64,000 nt of DNA from Pelagibacterium sediminicola (GCF_003390885.1 NZ_QMEL01000002.1:124001-188000); one strand, 5' to 3'; positions 46,568-56,270 are shown, numbered from the stretch's first letter. Made by a program: numbers and translations. Notes: a model not told the origin generated them from the letters alone.

Positions 46568-46608
46568 AAACCATACCTGAAAGCGAGGCCCGAGGCAGCC
46601 CGCGCCGG

Positions 46609-48378
46609 TCAGAACGGCCAGAATACCGGAATGAAAATCATGCCCAGAACCCAGAAGATCAGATTCAGCGGCAGGCCCACCTTGAGAAAATCGGTGAACC
46701 GGTAGCCGCCGGCGCTGTAGACCATGGTGTTGGTCTGATACCCCACGGGCGTTGCAAAACTGGTCGAGGCGGCAAATGTCACCGCGATCAGGAAAGGGGT
46801 GGCATCCACGCCCAGGATGTTGGCGGTGGACATGCCGACGGGGGTGAGCAGCACGGCGGCGGCGGCATTGCTCATGAACTCGGTCAGCAGCAGCGCCATC
46901 AGATAGAGTACGGCCAACGCGGCCAGCGGCCCGAACCCGCTTGCCAGGCCCAGAGTGTTGGCAACGATGAATTCGGCGGCGCCGGTCTGACTCATGGCGA
47001 CGCCCAGCGGCAGGAGCCCGGCCAGAAGTATGATGATGCGCCAATCGATGGCGTCGTAGACCTTGTCCGCGTCCAGACAGCCCGCAAGGGTCATTACGAC
47101 GCCCCCGATCAGCGAGGTGATGGCGATGGGCGCCCAGCCGACTGCCGATATGCCGATCACCAGCGCCATGGTGGCGAGGGCGAAAGGCGCCCGCCAGCCG
47201 GCTGGCTTGTCCGCTCCGCGTTCGCTGAGCACGATGACGTTCGGGTCGTTGCGCAATGCCGGCATCTCGGCTTCCGGGGTGAGCATCAGCAAGACATCAC
47301 CGACATCCAGCCGTACATCCTTCAATTGCTTGCGCAGTATCTGGCCGCGCCGGTGAATGGCCAGAACCGTTGCATTGTGCCGCCAGCGCCGGTCGAGCAG
47401 CGCCAGCGAGCTTCCGATGACGCGCGACTGGGGCGCGATCAGCACCTCGGTCAACACCTGTTCGGTGCCTTCTTCCAGGGTCTGGGTCCTGAACTGGAAT
47501 TCGGTATTGATCTCAAGCCCGGCCTCCACCCTCAGGTGATCGAGCTTCGACCAGTCGCCCCGGGCAATCAGGATGTCGCCTTCCTCAAGGATCTGCGAGC
47601 GGGGCGACCAGACCTTTTCATCCCCGCGCAGCAATTCGAGAACGAAGACGCCGAAGTCCTCACCCAGCTTTGCCTCACCGACGGACACGCCGATCAAAGA
47701 CGAATCCGGCAGCACCCGAAGCTCGGTGATGTATTTGCCCAGCTCATACTGTTCAGCCAGTTCGGTGGCGCGCGCATCGGGCAACAGCCAGCGCCCCAAA
47801 GTCAGCAGATAGATGCAGCCGACAACAAAGCAGATCACCCCCAGCGGAGTGAATTCAAACATGGAAAAGCCGGGATGACCCAGATCCCGGGCCATGGCAT
47901 TGACCAGCAGGTTGGTCGACGTACCCACAAGGGTACACACCCCCGCCATCTGCGAAACATAGGACAGGGGAATCAGCGCCTTTGAGGCGGACATGCCGAT
48001 GCCGGCGGCGGCGGTCATGACCAGCGGCATGAACACCGCAACCACGGCGGTGTTGTTCACGAAAGGCGCAATCACGGCCAGCACCCCGAACAGGATGAGC
48101 AGGAACATGAGGGGCGACCTGGCCCGCCCCAGCAGGCGCCCGATGCCCGAAAGAGCGCCGCTGTTTTCCAGGCCAGCCGCAAGAATGAACATCGCCGCGA
48201 CCGTGATCGTGGCCTGATTGCTGAAGCCGCCCAGCGCCTCGCCCGGACTGACGAGGCCAAGAATGGCCAGCGCCGACAACACGAGCAGTGCTATGGCATC
48301 GATCCTCAGCTTCTCGGTGGCAAACAGCGCGATGGCGATCAGGGCGATGCCCAGCACCAGTGCAATCTCGACTGTCAT
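46609..48378 (-). CDS. SLC13-family permease with two TrkA-C domains
   Basis: This 589-residue permease has two membrane halves (about 1-190 and 395-589) around a cytoplasmic part (about 205-375) that contains two RCK/TrkA-C domains (ELRVLPDSSLIGVSVGE and LTEVLIAPQSRVIGSSL). Motifs NNTAVVAVFMPLV and the matching SNAAAAVLLTPVG are the paired substrate loops. This form transports di- or tricarboxylates, sulfate or similar anions. AGGAAGGAACC precedes the ATG. A TA-flanked repeat lies upstream of its start. Confidence 0.9.
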   Translation of the reverse strand: MTVEIALVLGIALIAIALFATEKLRIDAIALLVLSALAILGLVSPGEALGGFSNQATITVAAMFILAAGLENSGALSGIGRLLGRARSPLMFLLILFGVLAVIAPFVNNTAVVAVFMPLVMTAAAGIGMSASKALIPLSYVSQMAGVCTLVGTSTNLLVNAMARDLGHPGFSMFEFTPLGVICFVVGCIYLLTLGRWLLPDARATELAEQYELGKYITELRVLPDSSLIGVSVGEAKLGEDFGVFVLELLRGDEKVWSPRSQILEEGDILIARGDWSKLDHLRVEAGLEINTEFQFRTQTLEEGTEQVLTEVLIAPQSRVIGSSLALLDRRWRHNATVLAIHRRGQILRKQLKDVRLDVGDVLLMLTPEAEMPALRNDPNVIVLSERGADKPAGWRAPFALATMALVIGISAVGWAPIAITSLIGGVVMTLAGCLDADKVYDAIDWRIIILLAGLLPLGVAMSQTGAAEFIVANTLGLASGFGPLAALAVLYLMALLLTEFMSNAAAAVLLTPVGMSTANILGVDATPFLIAVTFAASTSFATPVGYQTNTMVYSAGGYRFTDFLKVGLPLNLIFWVLGMIFIPVFWPF

Positions 48379-48428
48379 CGTTGGTTCCTTCCTGCCCTGA
48401 TGCCCGGAGGCATCCCCCGGGAAAGCTA

Positions 48429-48635
48429 GATCGTTTCAGGCTCTGATGGAAACACCCAGCTTCCGCCCTCTTGGAAAAACTGCGCTGGATTGCCGGTAAT
48501 GAATACCGGAATGACACTGGTGCTTTCTGCTGACTCCCTCCCTTCAATGTCACCCCGGTACTTGTTACCGGGGTCCAGAGCACGGTTTCCACAAAGCGTA
48601 TAGCCTCGGTGAATCCGTCAAGACCTGAACGGCTC
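48429..48635. repeat. TA-flanked palindromic repeat family, member 4
   Basis: A 207-bp element between TA dinucleotides (48427-48428 and 48636-48637). Head GATCGTTTCAGGCTCTGATGG and inverted tail CGTCAAGACCTGAACGGCTC pair at 16 of 25 positions. Hairpins CCGGTA/TACCGG and CCCCGGTA/TACCGGGG are perfect. It is nearly the same as member 3. It lies between the SLC13 permease start and the rpsU terminator; the 361-base gap has no gene. Confidence 0.7.
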
Positions 48636-48689
48636 TAGCATATTCATGCCGAGGTTGATGGCTACCCGGATGCGGGGTCGATCGCTCAT

Positions 48690-48716
48690 AAAAAAGCCCG
48701 CCTTGTGAGGGCGGGC
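48690..48716 (-). terminator. rho-independent terminator of rpsU
   Basis: Read on the minus strand, the stem GCCCGCC/GGCGGGC with a short loop is followed by six T. It stands 24 bases beyond the rpsU stop codon. This is the clearest intrinsic terminator in the window. Confidence 0.85.
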
Positions 48717-48739
48717 CGTTGGTATGTAAGCGGAGGTAT

Positions 48740-49006
48740 TCAGCCGCCTCGCGCCATCGATGGCGCCTGGGGGCGAGATGGTCCCCGCCTTTTCGGGCCT
48801 TCGATCAGCCCTTCGCGAATAGCCTTCTTTCGCGCTTCCTTGCGCGTTCGACGCACAGCCTGCGCCAGTTCCCTGGCTCGTTTTTCAGATGGTTTCTCAT
48901 AGAATCTCCGAAGCTTGGCCTCACGAAAGACACCTTCTTTCTGAAGCCTCTTTTTCAGGACACGGAGAGCTTGGTCGACGTTGTTGTCGCGTACTTGTAC
49001 CTGCAA
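48740..49006 (-). CDS. rpsU: 30S ribosomal protein S21
   Basis: S21 is a small basic protein of the 30S subunit that takes part in initiation. The 88-residue sequence shows the family core: [20 protein letters not shown], then [20 protein letters not shown], and a basic C-terminal tail extended by about 20 residues, as in other alphaproteobacteria. It is transcribed alone with its own terminator. Confidence 0.95.
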   Translation of the reverse strand: MQVQVRDNNVDQALRVLKKRLQKEGVFREAKLRRFYEKPSEKRARELAQAVRRTRKEARKKAIREGLIEGPKRRGPSRPQAPSMARGG

Positions 49007-49205
49007 ATATTTTCCTATCTTCGTGCCCGCTTCACCCGGCGGGCAAGCGGCAAAGCGCCTCCGGGCGCTCCCAGGGCATACCTATCACAATGAATGCGCG
49101 ATTGCACGTTGAGCGGAATCGTCCATCAGGGCCATGATCCTGCCGGGGCAAAAATGCAGCGTGCGAACGACGCATTTTCATTGGTCATGAGCGCGGTTGC
49201 CCCTC

Positions 49206-50372
49206 TCATCCAGTCCCGAAAATATCGCGCGTGAAAACCTTGCCGCGCACATCGGCGAGATCCGATGTCAGCCGGTTGGCGACGATGACATCCGATGCCG
49301 CCTTGAAGGCGGCGAGGTCCGTCATCACCTCCAGGGACGCAAAGGTGGGGCTATCGACCGCCGGTTCATAAACGATCACCCTGACGCCCTTGGCTGCCAG
49401 CCGTTTCATGATCCCCTGCACGGCCGAATGACGTATGTGGTCCGAGTTCGTTTTCATGGCGAGACGGTAGATGCCGACGCATCGGGGGTTTTGCGCAAGA
49501 ATGGTTTCCGCCATGAAATCCTTGCGTGTCCTGTTCGCCTCGATAACCGCTCCGATGAGGTTTTGGGGGACATCGGCGTAATTGGCCAGCAATTGCCGTG
49601 TGTCTTTCGGCAGACAGTAGCCGCCGAAGCCAAAGCTGGGATTGTTGTAGTGGCTGCCAATGCGCGGATCGAGGCCGATGCCTTCGATGATCTGCCGTGC
49701 GTCGAGCCCATGCGCCATGGCGTAGCTGTCGAGTTCGTTGAAATACGCCACGCGCAGCGCAAGAAAGGTGTTGGCGAACAGCTTTATCGCCTCGGCTTCA
49801 TCGGAGCCGACGAGCATCACCGGCACGCCATCACGCTCAATACCACCCATCAGAAGATCGGCGATCGTGCGCCCCTGCGCGCTCCTGTCTCCCACGACGA
49901 TCCGCGAGGGATTGAGGCAATCGTGCAGCGCCCGGCCTTCACACAGGAACTCGGGGACAAAAACGATCCGGTCGGTTGCAAGCTCGGCGCGAAGCCTGCG
50001 GGTGAACCCCACGGGAACGGTCGAGCGGATGACGATGATCGCCGAGGGATTGATCTTGACGATATCCCTCGCGACGCTTTCCACCGAGCGCGTATCGAAC
50101 TGGCCGGTTCCGGGATCGTGATCGGTCGGCGTTGCAATGAAAACGACATCGGCTTTTCCATACGCCGCGTGCGCATCCTGCGTCGCCTCCAGCGTCAGCC
50201 GGTGCCCGGCGATGAACCGGTCGACTTCCTTGTCCTCGACCGGGCTTTTTCCCCGCGCGACCGCACCGACCCGCACGGGATCAAGATCCACGCCCACCGT
50301 TTCGTGATGCCGCGCAAAAAAGATCGCGTTCGCAGTCCCGACATACCCCAAACCCACCACGGCGATCTTCAT
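49206..50372 (-). CDS. ugd: UDP-glucose 6-dehydrogenase
   Basis: This 388-residue enzyme oxidises UDP-glucose to UDP-glucuronate. The NAD site GLGYVGTANA is at 7-16, the catalytic cysteine is C253 in FGFGGYCLPKD, and the middle helix with KLFANTFLALRVAYFNEL is typical. The length and KTNSDHIRHSA segment fit the shorter Ugd form seen in capsule loci. Its product is the substrate of the UDP-xylose synthase at 40434. Confidence 0.93.
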   Translation of the reverse strand: MKIAVVGLGYVGTANAIFFARHHETVGVDLDPVRVGAVARGKSPVEDKEVDRFIAGHRLTLEATQDAHAAYGKADVVFIATPTDHDPGTGQFDTRSVESVARDIVKINPSAIIVIRSTVPVGFTRRLRAELATDRIVFVPEFLCEGRALHDCLNPSRIVVGDRSAQGRTIADLLMGGIERDGVPVMLVGSDEAEAIKLFANTFLALRVAYFNELDSYAMAHGLDARQIIEGIGLDPRIGSHYNNPSFGFGGYCLPKDTRQLLANYADVPQNLIGAVIEANRTRKDFMAETILAQNPRCVGIYRLAMKTNSDHIRHSAVQGIMKRLAAKGVRVIVYEPAVDSPTFASLEVMTDLAAFKAASDVIVANRLTSDLADVRGKVFTRDIFGTG

Positions 50373-50764
50373 CTAAAACACTCTGAAATCCCTGCCGTGG
50401 CGGCGCGCGTCCGCCGAGCGCAACAAGATCAAGGTCATCGTTACCTTACAACCTCAAGTCAACGCCGACAGGCACCGGGCCGGGCCGTTCCATGGCTATG
50501 GCGCGCGCCCATGTCCGTCTGGCCCAAATCAACCTCCGCGCCAATCGCGAAGGCTGATTTTCGCCGTCCAATTGATAAACATGGACGGGATTGGCGCTTT
50601 CTGCATTCATGCCCGGTGCCAAAGTATCGAATGCCATGCTCTGCTGCCTAACAGGCTTTGCAGACCAATTATAGTCAAATGAACGCGCCGAAGAGATTGT
50701 GGAAGTTTTATTTTGGTTATAACATCCTATCTCCGCTTAGAATTTCCTGGACAGAAAGTGCATC
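50373..50764. other. 392-base intergenic region
   Basis: This gap lies between the divergently transcribed ugd and Wzz-like genes. A TTGTGG...TATAAC pair (50697-50702, 50718-50723, 15-base spacing) could be a promoter for the Wzz-like gene. A minus-strand frame at 50446-50637 has no recognisable family and no ribosome binding site, and I do not call it. Otherwise nothing is seen. Confidence 0.4.
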
Positions 50765-51604
50765 ATGCAGACGATGGTGGATGAACAACACTACCCTGAC
50801 GATGAAATAAGCCTGCTCGACCTGCTGGTGGTCATTGCAGAGCACTGGCTGGTCCTTGTTTTTGTTCCGCTCCTTGCGGGCGTGGCTGCCTTCGGTTTTC
50901 TCACCCTCCAGCCTCATGCCTGGACGGCCTCCGCCGTATTGGGGCTGCCGCCAGCCGAAGTGTCCCGCTATTTGCCGAGCATTCTGAATGGTACAGTCGA
51001 TATAGAGCATGGCCTCGATATAACCGAGGGGAGTTCCGCGGAACGCTCGATGCTCATCCTTACTCTCGATGATCGGGATGCGGTCTCGGATGGCCTTTTA
51101 TTGCTGATCGGCCAGTTGACTGCCGCTATCGAGGAGGGCGAGATAACGTTGCCGGGTGCGTCGCTCCAAGCAAACTTACTCGATATCGAACGAGAGATTA
51201 TCTTGCGCGATGGTATCGCAGACCGTCTTGCGCAGGCACTCGAAGACATCGAAGCCGCCGTCTCCTTCGATGCGATGGCCTATGCGCAGACGGCTTCGTC
51301 GCTCAATGAAATGATGGCTGCGCGTGACGATCAGCGCGAGCGTTACGAACAGTTGTCCGTCAGCCGTGCGGAGCTTCCGGGGGCGCTGATCGAGGAAGCC
51401 CCATCAGAGCCGGTGCCGGCGGGCCGAACCTCTCCTGTGGTCGTATCTGCATTGGCGGTACTGGGCACGGGGTTCGTGCTTCTGGTTCTCGTCTTTATCC
51501 GCAACGGCTGGAGGAATGCCTCAGCCGATGCCGAAACCCAAGGCAAGATCAACCGCATCCGGCGCGCGTTCGGCCTTCCGCCACGTTCAGTTCGGCATGG
51601 ATAA
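50765..51604 (+). CDS. Wzz-like polysaccharide co-polymerase
   Basis: This 279-residue protein has the chain-length-determinant layout: a cytoplasmic start EISLLDLLVVIAEHW, a first membrane helix (about 29-49), a mainly helical periplasmic part with a coiled-coil region (about 130-205), and a second helix (about 222-244) followed by a basic tail. There is no Wzc-type kinase domain. It probably sets the length of the polysaccharide made by the nearby ligase/polymerase. Confidence 0.75.
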   Translation: MQTMVDEQHYPDDEISLLDLLVVIAEHWLVLVFVPLLAGVAAFGFLTLQPHAWTASAVLGLPPAEVSRYLPSILNGTVDIEHGLDITEGSSAERSMLILTLDDRDAVSDGLLLLIGQLTAAIEEGEITLPGASLQANLLDIEREIILRDGIADRLAQALEDIEAAVSFDAMAYAQTASSLNEMMAARDDQRERYEQLSVSRAELPGALIEEAPSEPVPAGRTSPVVVSALAVLGTGFVLLVLVFIRNGWRNASADAETQGKINRIRRAFGLPPRSVRHG

Positions 51605-51612
51605 AGCGGCAT

Positions 51613-52014
51613 TCACCGCTTCATGTTATCCGGACGGGCCGAGACGTGGTTGAGGGTGATGGTCCAGCCGATGCCGGGGCGTTTGTGCAGGATGCGGGTG
51701 TTGATGCCCGACTGGGATAGAGGGCCGCGGACGAGGGTATAGGTACCGACCAATTGCGCCACGCCGGGCGCCAGAAGCTCAATTTTGAGGTCGGAAAAAG
51801 TCAAATGGCCCTGCTCGCCTTCCGGGTCGCCGTAGTCGCGCTGATAATGCGCCAATGTTGCGGCCCAATCGGCCTGGATCTCGCCTCGCGACACAAAGAC
51901 GACATCGGGGTTGGCGAACCCGTTCATGTATCCGGCAAAGTCGCCGCTGTTCCAGGCGGCTTCCATGCGCCGCATCAGGGCAACGATTTCTTCCTGATCG
52001 TTTGTCGTGCTCAT
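51613..52014 (-). CDS. SnoaL/NTF2-like protein
   Basis: This 133-residue protein has the NTF2-like fold pattern: helix EEIVALMRRMEAAWNSGDF, then GYMNGFANPDVVFVSRGE and four strands ending in GWTITLNHVSARP. This resembles the DUF4440/SgcJ group, whose members are isomerases, hydrolases or small-molecule binders. It is coupled to the GntR-type regulator gene by an ATGA overlap and so belongs to the gamma-glutamyl peptide regulon. Function is unknown. Confidence 0.78.
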   Translation of the reverse strand: MSTTNDQEEIVALMRRMEAAWNSGDFAGYMNGFANPDVVFVSRGEIQADWAATLAHYQRDYGDPEGEQGHLTFSDLKIELLAPGVAQLVGTYTLVRGPLSQSGINTRILHKRPGIGWTITLNHVSARPDNMKR

Positions 52015-52700
52015 GCTTCAACCTCGCCCTTGCGCCGCAGAAGGAATTCCTGCGCGGCGGAAACCAGATGGCGCCGCAACGCCGTGCCCGCCCGCTGCGC
52101 GTCCTGATCGAGCAAGGCATCGACAATATCCTGATGCTCGGCGCAAGACCTGCTGATCCGCCCCCGGTCATGGAGCTGATACTTGCGGAAGGGCCGCAGC
52201 TTGGCGCGCATGGATTCGGCGAGCGCAACAAGGTCCTTGTTGTGACACCCCGCAACGATCAGGGTGTGGAAACGCGAGTTGACCCCCTCATAGGTCTCGT
52301 AATCGCCGGCGTCGGCCAGGGCGTTCATTTCGCGGTGCATGGTTTCGAGTTCCGCACGCTCGCTCATGGTCATGCGCTGGGAGGCGAGACGTCCGCATGT
52401 CGCCTCCATTTCCGCCATGGCCTCGAACATCTGGTCGATATGCTCAGGCGAAAGAGCGAGCACCAGCACGCCCTTATAGGGAACACGCTCGGCCAGAGAC
52501 CGTGCACAAAGGGCATGAAGGGCTTCGCGGACCGGGGTGCGCGACACACCGAACCGGTCACCAATCCCCGTTTCGTCGAGCCGGGTGCCAGGGGGAATGA
52601 TGCCGGCAATGATCTCGGCTTCAAGGCCCTCAAGCACAATCTCGCTCTGCATCCTGCGGTGCTGTGCGCTGCCCCCCACCATGTTGTCATCTCCCAGCAT
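52011..52700 (-). CDS. GntR-family regulator, FCD type
   Basis: This 229-residue regulator has an N-terminal winged helix (GIIPPGTRLDETGIGDRFGV, SRTPVREALHAL) and an FCD effector domain with the metal-binding histidines (FHTLIVAGCHN, EHQDIVDAL). FCD regulators respond to small acids and usually repress. The ATG at 52700 has GAGGAGGG just upstream, so I prefer it to the GTG at 52718. It is divergent from the GGT/importer operon and probably controls it through the palindrome at 52756-52774. Confidence 0.9.
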   Translation of the reverse strand: MLGDDNMVGGSAQHRRMQSEIVLEGLEAEIIAGIIPPGTRLDETGIGDRFGVSRTPVREALHALCARSLAERVPYKGVLVLALSPEHIDQMFEAMAEMEATCGRLASQRMTMSERAELETMHREMNALADAGDYETYEGVNSRFHTLIVAGCHNKDLVALAESMRAKLRPFRKYQLHDRGRISRSCAEHQDIVDALLDQDAQRAGTALRRHLVSAAQEFLLRRKGEVEA

Positions 52701-52755
52701 TTTTCCCTCCTCTCTCACAGATCATCGCTCATTGACATAACAAAGCGGTTGCATT

Positions 52756-52774
52756 TTGTATATCTCGTATACAA
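52756..52774. promoter_or_regulatory. GntR-type operator candidate
   Basis: A perfect inverted repeat TTGTATA-TCTCG-TATACAA stands between the GntR regulator gene and the GGT-like gene. Palindromes of this TTGTATAC type are usual for FCD-family GntR proteins, and the position lets one site serve both directions. Confidence 0.7.
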
Positions 52775-52878
52775 TATGCCGGAAAAATTGGGAATATTTG
52801 GCTGAAACCCGGACGTTCGTACCTGTTAGGCCGAATAAGGGCCAGTTTTGTCGACAATGATCAGGGAGGAAGGATTTC

Positions 52879-54711
52879 ATGGCGGCCTTTACGACGCGCC
52901 CCGAACTGAGAGGAACGCTCGGCGCTGTCTCGGCGACCCACTGGCTGGCCTCGACCGCGGGCATGTCCCTGCTGGAAGCAGGGCATACGGCGTTTGATGC
53001 CGCCGTCGCCGCCGGCTTCGTTCTGCAGATCGTCGAACCGCACCTCAACGGTCCGGGCGGTGAGGTCCCCATCATCGTCACTCCCAAAGGCGAGCGGCCG
53101 ATCGTGATATCCGGTCAGGGCCCCTCCCCGGCCAGGGCCACGCTGGAGCATTTCAGGAAACTCGGCCTCGACCTCGTCCCCGGCACGGGCCTGCTGCCGG
53201 CCTGCGTGCCCGGCGCCTTCGGTGCCTGGCTTACGGTATTGCGCGACCATGGCACTGCCGAACTCGAAGACGTGCTGCTGCCCGCCATACATTACGCCGA
53301 GAACGGCCATCCGATCGTCCCCCGCATATCGAATACGATCGGCACCATGCGGCAGCTCTTTGAAACCCATTGGCCGAGTTCCGCCGAGCTTTACCTGCCC
53401 AATGGCGAAGTGCCGCAAGCCGGAAAGCTCTTTCGCAACCCGCAGGTCGCAGCCCTTTACCGCAGCATCCTCGACGAAGCCCGTCCGGCACCCAACCGGG
53501 AGGCCCGGATCGAGGCTGCGCTGGCCTATTGGTATGAGGGACCGGTGGCCGAGCGGATCGGGAATTATTGTGAAACGGAGGCCGTGTGGGACGTCTCCGG
53601 CACGGCTCATAAGGGTCTCATGACCGCCGATGATCTCCATGGCTGGCGCCCGGGCATCGAAGCGCCTCTTTCGGTCGATTATGGCGAGTACGAGGTTTTC
53701 AAATGCGGCCCCTGGTCTCAGGGACCAGTCCTGCTCCAGGCTCTCAATATCCTGTCATTTACCGGCATCGCCAAATGCGATCCTCTGGGCGCCGATTTCG
53801 TCCATCTCGTTGCCGAAGCAACGAAGCTGGCCATGGCGGATCGGGATTCCTGGTATGGCGATGACGCCGATGTGCCCATGACAGCGCTGCTCGGCAGCGC
53901 TTATGCCGAGCAACGCGCCGCGCTCATATCCGATACCGCCTCCGGGACCATTCAACCGGGCCAGCCCGATGGCCGCACCCCCATCCTGCCGCCGCATCGC
54001 GCGTTCGGAACGATCAGCCAGGCAGGGCTCGGCGGCGGCGAACCAACCGTTGCCAAGGACACGGCCCCGCCGACCGGCGCCGATGGCGAGCCCGCACTCA
54101 GCGGCTCTGGCGCCCAGCGCGGCGACACCGTTCAGGTCAGCGCGGTCGATCGTTGGGGCAACATGATTTCCGCCACGCCGTCTGGCGGCTGGTTCCAGTC
54201 CAGCCCCGTCATCCCGGGGCTGGGATTCTCGCTGACGACCCGCGGCCAGATGTTCTGGCTCGAGGAGGGGTTGGCCTCGAGCATGCGGCCGGGCGTTCGC
54301 CCTCGTACGACGCTCACACCAACTACTGTGTTCAGGAACGGCACGCCATATCTGGCGTTGGGCACACCCGGCGGCGATCAGCAGGACCAGTGGCAATTGC
54401 AGTTCCTGCTGCGCCGCATTCATGGCGGCCTCAACATCCAGCAGGCAATCGACGCACCGGCGTTTCACACCGACCACCTTCCAAGCTCATTCTGGCCGCG
54501 CGAAGTGGGGCTGGCTTCGCTCGCGATCGAGCCGGGTTTTGGCGAGGACGTGCTCAATACGCTCAAGCACCGTGGCCATGATGCGAGATTTACCGACCCT
54601 TGGGCGGAAGGACGCCTGAGCGTGGTCGGACGAGAGATGGACGGAGCCGACCAGATCGTCCTGGCCGGAGCCAATCCTAGGGGGATGCAGGGCTACGCCG
54701 TGGCCCGCTGA
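52879..54711 (+). CDS. gamma-glutamyltransferase-family protein, cytoplasmic
   Basis: This 610-residue Ntn-hydrolase of the GGT family would cleave itself before T417 (GDTVQVSAVD) into a large and a small subunit of about 194 residues. SSMRPG and GTPGGDQ near the C-terminus match the loops that form the oxyanion and substrate site. There is no signal peptide, unlike most bacterial GGTs, so it should act inside the cell on imported peptides. The Arg that binds the alpha-carboxylate in E. coli GGT is not seen where expected (GQGPSPARAT), so substrate choice may differ. GGAGG-type sequence precedes the ATG. Confidence 0.85.
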   Translation: MAAFTTRPELRGTLGAVSATHWLASTAGMSLLEAGHTAFDAAVAAGFVLQIVEPHLNGPGGEVPIIVTPKGERPIVISGQGPSPARATLEHFRKLGLDLVPGTGLLPACVPGAFGAWLTVLRDHGTAELEDVLLPAIHYAENGHPIVPRISNTIGTMRQLFETHWPSSAELYLPNGEVPQAGKLFRNPQVAALYRSILDEARPAPNREARIEAALAYWYEGPVAERIGNYCETEAVWDVSGTAHKGLMTADDLHGWRPGIEAPLSVDYGEYEVFKCGPWSQGPVLLQALNILSFTGIAKCDPLGADFVHLVAEATKLAMADRDSWYGDDADVPMTALLGSAYAEQRAALISDTASGTIQPGQPDGRTPILPPHRAFGTISQAGLGGGEPTVAKDTAPPTGADGEPALSGSGAQRGDTVQVSAVDRWGNMISATPSGGWFQSSPVIPGLGFSLTTRGQMFWLEEGLASSMRPGVRPRTTLTPTTVFRNGTPYLALGTPGGDQQDQWQLQFLLRRIHGGLNIQQAIDAPAFHTDHLPSSFWPREVGLASLAIEPGFGEDVLNTLKHRGHDARFTDPWAEGRLSVVGREMDGADQIVLAGANPRGMQGYAVAR

Positions 54712-54735
54712 CCCTGCCTAAAGAGAGGAAATCAA

Positions 54736-56262
54736 ATGAAAAAGCCATTTATCCTGGCACTTATGACGGGTGTCGCCCTGACGAGTGTCGCACTCGCGCC
54801 CGCACAGGCACAGAACGCCGGCAGCCTGCTCAACATCGCATTGCAGGACGACCCCGATACACTCGATCCGGCGACCAACTGGAGCTTTGTCGGACGTCAC
54901 GTTCTGCAGCAGCTTTGCGACAAGATCGTCGACATCAACGAGAACAACGAAATCGTGCCCATGCTGGCCACGGACTGGAACTGGAACGAGGACAGCACCC
55001 AGCTCACGCTCAGCATTCGCCAGGATGCGAAGTTCCATGACGGCACCCCGGTCAATGCCGAAGCCGTCAAGTACAATCTCGAACGCGCCCTGACGCTCGA
55101 GACGTCGCGCCGCGCATCGGAAATCAGCGCCATCGACAATGTCGAGGTGATTGATGAATTTACGGTTCAGATCAATCTTTCCGAACCTTCGGTGCCGCTG
55201 CTGGCTGCCCTGACCGACCGTGCCGGCATGATCATCAGCCCGGCCGCCGGGGAGGAGATGGGTGAGAATTTCACCAACAATCCCGTATGTTCGGGCCCCT
55301 ACGAATTCGTCCAGCGCGTGCCTCAGGACTTCATCGAACTCCAGAAGTTCGCCGATTATCACGACGCTGACGATTACAGTTTCGATCGTCTGATTTTCCG
55401 CGGCATGCCCGACAGCAACACGCGGCTGCTCAACCTGCGTTCGGGCCAGTTCGACCTGATCGAGCGCCTGGCCGCAACCGACGTCGCCTCGGTCAATGAC
55501 GATCCCGATCTCGTGAGCTCGCCGGTCGTGGGTCTTGGCTATTACGGCATCACCATCAATATCGGCGGCGATGGTGCCGACCCCGATTTCAGCACGAGCC
55601 AGGCGGTTCGCGAAGCGTTCAGCCTCGCGATCGATCGCGAAGCGATCAACCAGGTGGTCTTTGAAGGTCAGTTCGCCGTCGGCAACCAGCCCTTCCCGCC
55701 GACCAGCCCGTTCTACAACCACGACCTCCCGGTCCAGCCGCGTGACGTCGAGGCTGCAAAGGCCCTGATGGCTGAGGCGGGCGTCGAGCAGATCGATCTC
55801 GAACTGCTCGTTCCCACCGACGCCGAGCGTCAGCAGGTTGCAACGCTCGTCCAGTCGATGGTTGCCGAAGTCGGCATCAATGTCGACATTCGCCCCACCG
55901 AGCTGATGACGCTGCTCGATACCGCCCGGAACGGCAATTTCGAGGCGCATCTGGTGGGCTGGTCGGGCCGCGTCGATCCGGACCTCAACATCACCCCGAT
56001 GCTTGCCTGTGAGGCTGCCGGCAACGACGCTCATTATTGCAGCGAAGAGCTGGAAACGATCCTCACCGAAGCGCGCGCGATCGGCGACATGGCACAGCGT
56101 CAGGCAATCTATGCCGAGGCTGTCGAAAAGCTCCTCACGGACCTGCCCATCGTCTATCTCTACCACTCGCAGTGGATCTTTGCGCATGACGCAGATCTTG
56201 AAGGCTTCAACCCCTTCCCGGACGGGATCATCCGCCTCGGCGGCGTGACGATGGCCGAGTAA
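54736..56262 (+). CDS. ABC transporter substrate-binding protein, family 5
   Basis: This 508-residue periplasmic binding protein has a signal peptide (MKKPFILALMTGVALTSVAL, cleavage near AQAQ) and the SBP_bac_5 features DPDTLDPATNW and LSIRQDAKFHDGTPVNAEAV. It is 24 bases behind the GGT-like gene. By context the ligand is a gamma-glutamyl peptide or glutathione-like compound; the sequence itself does not prove it. Confidence 0.93.
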   Translation: MKKPFILALMTGVALTSVALAPAQAQNAGSLLNIALQDDPDTLDPATNWSFVGRHVLQQLCDKIVDINENNEIVPMLATDWNWNEDSTQLTLSIRQDAKFHDGTPVNAEAVKYNLERALTLETSRRASEISAIDNVEVIDEFTVQINLSEPSVPLLAALTDRAGMIISPAAGEEMGENFTNNPVCSGPYEFVQRVPQDFIELQKFADYHDADDYSFDRLIFRGMPDSNTRLLNLRSGQFDLIERLAATDVASVNDDPDLVSSPVVGLGYYGITINIGGDGADPDFSTSQAVREAFSLAIDREAINQVVFEGQFAVGNQPFPPTSPFYNHDLPVQPRDVEAAKALMAEAGVEQIDLELLVPTDAERQQVATLVQSMVAEVGINVDIRPTELMTLLDTARNGNFEAHLVGWSGRVDPDLNITPMLACEAAGNDAHYCSEELETILTEARAIGDMAQRQAIYAEAVEKLLTDLPIVYLYHSQWIFAHDADLEGFNPFPDGIIRLGGVTMAE

Positions 56263-56270
56263 GATCAGAG

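Noticed and set aside
50446-50637. 63-codon minus-strand frame between ugd and the Wzz-like gene
   Set aside because: No family, no ribosome binding site, and it lies in a likely promoter gap.
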